Below, one piece after another: positions 59,449 through 64,000 of a stretch of DNA of 64,000 nucleotides. The stretch covers positions 496,001-560,000 of the forward strand of contig NZ_JAHBGB010000002.1 in assembly GCF_018390555.1 (NCBI RefSeq), in the 5' to 3' direction. This DNA comes from Ancylobacter oerskovii. Lineage in GTDB: Bacteria > Pseudomonadota > Alphaproteobacteria > Rhizobiales > Xanthobacteraceae. The notes under the pieces were generated by a model. That model worked only from the letters and a program-made list of their open reading frames with translations, was not told the origin of the DNA and searched no databases. The position numbers were made by a program, and so were the translations under genes. Position 1 is the first letter of the stretch, and every line of letters starts with the position of its first letter.

Positions 59449-59739
59449 ATGCGGGTTCTTCTTCTCTGTCTGCCTCTGGTCATGGCGGCGGCGCCGGCGG
59501 CGCTGGCCCAGGCAATGCCCAACTCCCTGCAGATGACCTGCACGCAGGTCGCCGACCTCGTCAAGCGCCAGGGAGCGGTGGTGATCGGCACCGGCCCGAA
59601 CCTGTTCGACCGCTACGTGGCCAACCAGGGCTATTGCGACAACCAGTCGGTCACCACGCCCGCCTGGCTCGCCACCTCGGACAATCCCCAGTGCTTCATC
59701 GGCTATCGCTGCCGCAACCGTTATCTCCACGGCCGCTGA
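59449..59739 (+). CDS. small secreted Cys-rich protein (96 aa)
   Basis: A 96-residue protein with a signal peptide (VLLLCLPLVMAAAPAALAQA) and a mature part of about 75 residues (LQMTCTQVADLVKRQGAVVI, then NLFDRYVANQGYCDNQSVTT, CFIGYRCRNR), having four Cys. It is probably exported and disulfide-bonded. Similar small periplasmic proteins exist in Rhizobiales, with no known function. ATG 59449 is preceded by a weak GGCGAGG. Confidence 0.75.
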   Translation: MRVLLLCLPLVMAAAPAALAQAMPNSLQMTCTQVADLVKRQGAVVIGTGPNLFDRYVANQGYCDNQSVTTPAWLATSDNPQCFIGYRCRNRYLHGR

Positions 59740-59781
59740 GCCGGGAGACGGGGCGGCGCGCCCCTCCCCCGGCCCGTCGGC

Positions 59782-60615
59782 TCAATGGGCGAGCAGCAGC
59801 GGCACGGTCATCCGCTCCAGCATGTCGCGGGTGACGCCGCCCAGCACGAATTCGCGCAGCCGCGAATGGCCGTAGCCGCCCATCACCACCAGATCGATGT
59901 CGCGCTCGGCGATTTCCTTCAGCAGCACGTCGACGATGCCCTCGTCGCTCGCGGGGACCAGCCGGCGCAGCTCGACATTCTTGTCGTGGCGCGCCAGATG
60001 CTCGGCGAGGTCCGCCCCCGCCAGCCGGCCCGGCTTGGATTTGCCGGTCTCCACCACCGCCACCTCGACGAGTTCCGCCTTCTCGACCAGCGCGCGCGCC
60101 TCGGCCACCGCGCGCGCGGCGGCGCGCCCGCCGTCCCACGCCACCAGGATGCGGCGGGCGGCGAAGGGCTTCTGCTGCTTGCGCGGCACCAGCAGCACCG
60201 ACCGGCCGGATTCGAACAGCACCGCCTCGGCGATCACCTCTTCCGGCCCCATCCTCTCGGGATCGGACTGGCCGACGATGGTGAGGTCGAACAGCCGCGC
60301 CATGGCGCCGATCTGCTCGGCGGCCCCGCCGGGGGTGCCGTCGATGCTTCTCACCTCGGGGGTGATGCCCACCGCGCGCGCCGCCTCGCCGAAGCGCTCG
60401 ACCGCCAGCTTCGCCAGCCGCTGCCCCTCGGCACGCTGCGCCTCGAGGAAATCGGTGGAGAAGGCCTCGGTATAGACCGGCGGAATGTCGATGTCGTAGC
60501 TCACCGCCACGGCGGTCAGGTGCGCGCCCAGCGCCGCGGCCGCGGATACGGCATAATCCTTCGTGGCGTCCACGCCCTCGCCGACGCTCAGACTGACGAG
60601 AATGTCCTTGATCAT
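59782..60615 (-). CDS. universal stress protein (tandem UspA domains)
   Basis: A 277-residue protein with two UspA-like halves. The first starts KDILVSLSVGEGVDATKDYA; the second starts ARRILVAWDGGRAAARAVAE and ends with DIDLVVMGGYGHSRLREFVL, which is the ATP-binding GxxGHS-type motif. The first half lacks that motif. It probably acts in stress survival. ATG 60615 matches the family start. Confidence 0.92.
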   Translation of the reverse strand: MIKDILVSLSVGEGVDATKDYAVSAAAALGAHLTAVAVSYDIDIPPVYTEAFSTDFLEAQRAEGQRLAKLAVERFGEAARAVGITPEVRSIDGTPGGAAEQIGAMARLFDLTIVGQSDPERMGPEEVIAEAVLFESGRSVLLVPRKQQKPFAARRILVAWDGGRAAARAVAEARALVEKAELVEVAVVETGKSKPGRLAGADLAEHLARHDKNVELRRLVPASDEGIVDVLLKEIAERDIDLVVMGGYGHSRLREFVLGGVTRDMLERMTVPLLLAH

Positions 60616-60844
60616 GCCTTCCTCCACTGTCCAGACGTCATCGTTGTTACCTCTCAAAAGGTGGCCCCGCATCGACGGGCGTCAAGTCCATCACGCACGC
60701 GGAATATTTTTCGTCGTGCCGGCTATCGATCCGCCCGGAGAAGACGCGCTAAGACGATAGGCGGGCTTGCGCCGCGACCGCGTGCGGCCGGGCGGAGCCA
60801 CCGGGCGACACGATATCCGAACGCCCTCGAACGGAGAACGTCTC

Positions 60845-61603
60845 ATGGCCGGCCTCGCACGTGGCTGCCTCGTCGCGGCCCTCCTGTTGGGCATATGGGA
60901 AATCGCGGTGCGGCTTGCCGGCGTGCCGGCCTATATCCTGCCCGCTCCCTCGCGCATCGGCCTCGCCCTGTGGCTCAATCGCGGCGTGCTGTTCGACAAT
61001 GCACGGATCACACTCGGGGAAATGCTGCTGGGCCTCGTCTGCGGCGCCGGGCTGGGCATCGCCTGCGCGCTCGCCATGGCCACCTCGCCGGCGGTACGGC
61101 GCGCCATGCGGCCGGTGCTGCTGGTGGCGCAGGCGCTGCCGGTCTTCGCCATCGCCCCGCTGCTGGTCATCTGGTTCGGCTTCGGCCTCGCCTCCAAGAT
61201 CGTGATGGCCAGCCTGATCATCTTCTTCCCCGTCGCCTCCGCCTTCCATGACGGGCTCGCCCGCACCGACCGGGGGCTGGTCGATCTCGGGCGGCTCTAC
61301 GGCGCCGGCGATCTCGCCATGCTGCGCTTCATCCGCGTGCCCTCGGCACTGCCGGCGCTGGCGTCCGGGCTGCGGGTCGCTACGGCGGTCGCCCCCATCG
61401 GGGCGGTGGTGGGCGAATGGGTCGGGGCCTCGGCGGGGCTCGGCTATCTGATGGTCTATTCTAATGCCCGCATGCAGACCGACATGGTGTTCGCGGCGCT
61501 CGCCATCCTGCTGGCGGTGGCGCTGATCCTGTTCGCCCTGGTGGACCGCGCCCTCGCCCGGCTGGTTCCCTGGGCGCCGGAGACGGGGTCGGCGCGCGAG
61601 TGA
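60845..61603 (+). CDS. ABC transporter permease (NitT/TauT or thiamine precursor type)
   Basis: A 252-residue permease with six membrane segments. The EAA loop is VDLGRLYGAGDLAMLRFIRV, then PSALPALASGLRVATAVAPI, and YILPAPSRIGLALW in the N-terminal part matches the NitT/TauT/ThiX group. No ATPase or solute-binding protein gene is in the neighbourhood, so it is an orphan permease here. The substrate cannot be inferred. ATG 60845 has GGAGA upstream. Confidence 0.88.
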   Translation: MAGLARGCLVAALLLGIWEIAVRLAGVPAYILPAPSRIGLALWLNRGVLFDNARITLGEMLLGLVCGAGLGIACALAMATSPAVRRAMRPVLLVAQALPVFAIAPLLVIWFGFGLASKIVMASLIIFFPVASAFHDGLARTDRGLVDLGRLYGAGDLAMLRFIRVPSALPALASGLRVATAVAPIGAVVGEWVGASAGLGYLMVYSNARMQTDMVFAALAILLAVALILFALVDRALARLVPWAPETGSARE

Positions 61604-61674
61604 GTGGCGCGGGACGGTGGACTCATGCTGTGCTGATGCGCAACGCTGGGCTGCCGCCGGTCCTGTGAGGATCC

Positions 61675-62577
61675 ATGATTCCCCGCCAAGTCGTCTATGA
61701 AGCGCTGGTCGACGTGTTCGAGCTCTCGCCGGTCGCCATCTGCATCTCGACGGCCGAATACGTCTCCCGCTACATCATGGCCAATCCCGCCTATCTGCGG
61801 CTGATCGGCCGGAGCTGGTAGGAGATCGCCGGCCAGCCCATGTATCTCGACACGGTGCGCAGCCTCGACGACCCGGAGCGGCTGCGCCGGCTGCACGAGC
61901 TGGAAACGGTCGGCCTCTACCAGCTGGAAGAAGTCGACCTGCGGCATTCCTCCGGCCGCGTCATCCCCACCCTCATCTCGACCCAGCGCCGCACCATCAA
62001 TGGCGAGCGGCTCGACATCGAGATCATCATCGACAATTCGGAGCGCAAGGCGGTCGAGCGGCGCATATTGGAAGCCGCCTATACCGACGTGGTGACCGGG
62101 CTGCCGAACCGCGCCGCCTTCGACCACCGGCTGCGCAACCTCTCCACCCAGCGGCCGTCCGGGCAGGGCCTCGCCCTCGCCTATATCGACCTGAACGGCT
62201 TCAAGTCGGTGAATGATCGCTACGGGCATCTGGTCGGCGACCGGGTGCTGCGCGGCGTGGCCGAACGCCTGCGCGCCTATGTCGATCCGCAGCATTTCGC
62301 GGCGCGGATCGGGGGCGACGAGTTCGTGCTGCTTTCCACCTTCCCGCGCGACGAGCCGCCGACCGCCGCCGAGTTGCAGGCCATCGCCGAGGCGATCTGC
62401 GCGGTGATGCTCGTCGACGACAGCCGGATCACCATCGGCGCCGCCCTGGGCGTGGCCCTCACCGGCGAGGCGGTGGATGCCGACGCGCTGCTCCGCCGGG
62501 CCGACATATTGATGTACGCCGCCAAGGCGACCGGCCGGGCCGTCGCGGTGGACCTCAAATGGATCGACGGCACATGA
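61675..62577 (+). pseudogene. PAS-GGDEF diguanylate cyclase gene interrupted by an in-frame amber codon
   Basis: From ATG 61675 a continuous frame encodes a PAS domain (VFELSPVAICISTAEYVSRY, then IMANPAYLRLIGRSW). TAG at 61819-61821 is codon 49, after which EIAGQPMYLDTVRSLDDPER continues the same PAS domain in the same frame. The rest carries a GGDEF cyclase domain (VTGLPNRAAFDHRLRNLS and RIGGDEFVLLST). Either the gene is a recent pseudogene, the stop is a sequencing error, or a shortened protein is made from ATG 61840 (245 residues). The codon lies where homologues would have Glu or Gln (inference). It overlaps the next gene by 4 bp. Confidence 0.8.
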
Positions 62578-63767
62578 GCCTGCACCTCTCCAACCACGAT
62601 GCGCGACGCATCTTCCTGGCGAAGCAGGGCCTGTCCCGCCCGCCCGGCCGCGCGCTCACCAAGGCCGGGCTGCTGGAGCTGGTGCATGATCTCGGCTTCG
62701 TGCAGGTGGACAGCATCGCCACGGTGGAGCGCGCGCATCATCACATCCTGTTCGCCCGCGCCCAGACCTACCGGCCCGAACATCTCGCTACATTGCTCGA
62801 GCGCGACGGCGACCTGTTCGAGCACTGGACGCACGACGCCGCCATCATCCCCTCGGCCTTCTATCCCTATTGGAAGCACCGCTTCGACCATGCGCGGGAA
62901 AACCTCGCGGCGCGCTGGCGCAACTGGCACGAGAACGGCTTCGAGCAATCGGTCGATCATGTGCTCGAGCGCATCACCGCCGAGGGGCCGTTGATGACCC
63001 GGCATTTCGAGGCGGAGGAGCGCCTGCCGGGCGGCTGGTGGAACTGGCACCCGGCCAAGACGGCGCTGGAATATCTCTGGCGCACCGGCCGCCTCGCCAT
63101 TGCCGGGCGCGACGGCTTCCAGAAGATCTACGACCTCGCCGAGCGGGTCATTCCCGCCCGTCACTATGGCCGCGAGGTGACGCGCGAGGATTTCGTCGAC
63201 TGGGCCTGCGCCTCGGCGCTGGAGCGGCTCGGCTTCGCCACCCATGGCGAGATCGCCGCCTTCTGGGATCTGGTGTCGCCGGAGGAGGCCCGGGCCTGGG
63301 TGACGCGCAATCGCGAGAAGCTGGAAGAGGTCAGCATCGTGACGGCGGATGGCGGCAGGCCCCGCGCCTCCTTCGCCGTCGCCGGCAGCGGCCCGGCCCT
63401 CGAGGCGCTGCCGGAACCGCCGGCGCGGCTGCGGGTGCTCAGCCCCTTCGACCCGCTGCTGCGCGACCGCAACCGCGCCGAGCGGCTGTTCGGCTTCTCC
63501 TACCGCATCGAGGTATTCGTGCCGGCGGAGAAGCGCGTCTACGGCTATTACGTCTTCCCGCTCATGGAAGGCGACCGCATGATCGGCCGCATCGACATGA
63601 AGGCGGACCGCAAGGCGGGCACGCTCGACGTCAGGAAGCTCTGGCTGGAGCCGGGGGTGCGCGCCTCCTCCGGCCGGCTGGAGCGGCTCGATGCCGAGCT
63701 TGCCCGCGTCGCCCGCTTCGCCGGCGTCGAGAGCGTGCGCTATCTCGACGGCTGGCGCGGGAATTGA
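62574..63767 (+). CDS. YcaQ/AlkZ-type winged-helix DNA glycosylase
   Basis: A 397-residue protein of the HTH_42 (YcaQ/AlkZ) family. The catalytic QxD motif is Gln44-Val-Asp46 in GFVQVDSIATVERAHHHIL. Other conserved segments are LFEHWTHDAAIIPSAFYPYW, DRNRAERLFGFSYRIEVFVP and KRVYGYYVFPLMEGDRMIGR. Relatives excise interstrand cross-links or alkylated bases from DNA. It starts at ATG 62574, which overlaps the GGDEF stop, so expression may depend on the interrupted gene upstream. Confidence 0.9.
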   Translation: MSLHLSNHDARRIFLAKQGLSRPPGRALTKAGLLELVHDLGFVQVDSIATVERAHHHILFARAQTYRPEHLATLLERDGDLFEHWTHDAAIIPSAFYPYWKHRFDHARENLAARWRNWHENGFEQSVDHVLERITAEGPLMTRHFEAEERLPGGWWNWHPAKTALEYLWRTGRLAIAGRDGFQKIYDLAERVIPARHYGREVTREDFVDWACASALERLGFATHGEIAAFWDLVSPEEARAWVTRNREKLEEVSIVTADGGRPRASFAVAGSGPALEALPEPPARLRVLSPFDPLLRDRNRAERLFGFSYRIEVFVPAEKRVYGYYVFPLMEGDRMIGRIDMKADRKAGTLDVRKLWLEPGVRASSGRLERLDAELARVARFAGVESVRYLDGWRGN

Positions 63768-63784
63768 GCCGCAAGGCGGCTTTC

Positions 63785-63835
63785 CCGACCTCTCCCCGAA
63801 AAGGAAAGGTCGACCGGGACGCGGTGGGGTGAGGG
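63785..63835. repeat. CCTCTCCCC-type intergenic repeat
   Basis: GACCTCTCCCCGAAAAGGAA, then GGTCGACCGGGACGCGGTGG and GGTGAGGGGCCGGGCC form a degenerate copy of the palindromic family seen at 14107-14225 and 10704-10847. The remaining 3' part of the window (63836-64000) has no gene I can support, and it is cut by the window edge. Confidence 0.55.
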
Positions 63836-64000
63836 GCCGGGCCATTTCGAGGCGCCATGCGCCCCTCCCACACCTCGGGGGAGATGAAGCAGCGCGAGAC
63901 CCACCCGCCTCCGATCACCGCCGGCCGATTGCCGTGGCATACCAGCTCTGCTAGATTCCGTCCGTCCGAGGGGTGTCCCGCCGGCCTGAAAGGGCCAAGG

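Noticed and set aside
63940-64000. Sequence with GGGGTG, CCC and CTGAAA near the right edge that recalls a TPP riboswitch
   Set aside because: The invariant TGAGA is not present, and the aptamer would be cut by the window edge.

Overview
The window is about 70% G+C and reads as chromosome of an alphaproteobacterium of the order Hyphomicrobiales (Rhizobiales), most like the Xanthobacteraceae group (Ancylobacter, Starkeya, Xanthobacter). The evidence is gene content: a Rhodobacter-type gene transfer agent (GTA) cluster, a MucR/Ros regulator, DUF1491, DUF6456 next to a DnaA-C-like protein, DUF5330, DUF2336, and a tRNA-His with A73 and no encoded extra 5' G. Genus assignment is inference. No rRNA operon, CRISPR array, insertion sequence or plasmid gene was seen.

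Positions 1-17,550 hold a nearly complete GTA structural cluster on the minus strand, in the order of RcGTA genes g1-g15: small terminase, large terminase, portal, two small proteins, prohead protease, capsid, two head-tail connectors plus a 40-residue ORF, tail terminator-like DUF3168, major tail protein, two tail assembly proteins, tape measure, DUF2460, DUF2163, NlpC/P60 peptidase, the giant tail tip protein, and a partial DUF2793 protein. Most neighbours overlap by 4 bp, but the cluster is interrupted by two plus-strand genes (a secreted trypsin-like protease and a 103-residue unknown) and by intergenic repeats. A sigma-70-like promoter, a leaderless 22-codon ORF and an intrinsic terminator precede the first gene. 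A second intrinsic terminator lies between large terminase and portal. Together these suggest attenuation or antitermination control, which is the most unusual signal in the window.

Positions 17,660-35,034 are mostly housekeeping and small regulatory units: a molybdenum-related trio (cysteine-less SUOX-like protein, Mop, TrmO), DUF1801, an FMN reductase with its TetR regulator and operator, dCTP deaminase, a lactate locus (FadR-type regulator, LldP, LldD, palindromic operator), a YcgN-type protein, a PBP1A, a DUF1214/DUF1254 pair, DUF2336, DUF1491, a peptidoglycan-binding protein, DUF5330, SufE, DUF6456 with a DnaA-domain-IV-like protein, and MucR.

Positions 35,466-56,239 carry MsrB, an S9 oligopeptidase, a proline-rich membrane protein, Fe-type SOD, a small secreted protein whose signal region is built of 15-bp tandem repeats, a ZntB/CorA transporter, FolP-FolK, a HerA-like ATPase, an M20 peptidase, an aminotransferase, CsbD, MeaB, a response regulator, pyroglutamyl peptidase, a PQQ-type dehydrogenase with a cytochrome c, TauE/SafE with TIGR02186, an AtzE/AtzG-like amidase pair and tRNA-His.

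Positions 56,240-64,000 look more accessory: secreted unknowns, a small HTH protein, an AT-rich stretch before a Hint-domain protein, a universal stress protein, an orphan ABC permease, a PAS-GGDEF gene cut by an in-frame amber codon, and a YcaQ/AlkZ-type glycosylase.
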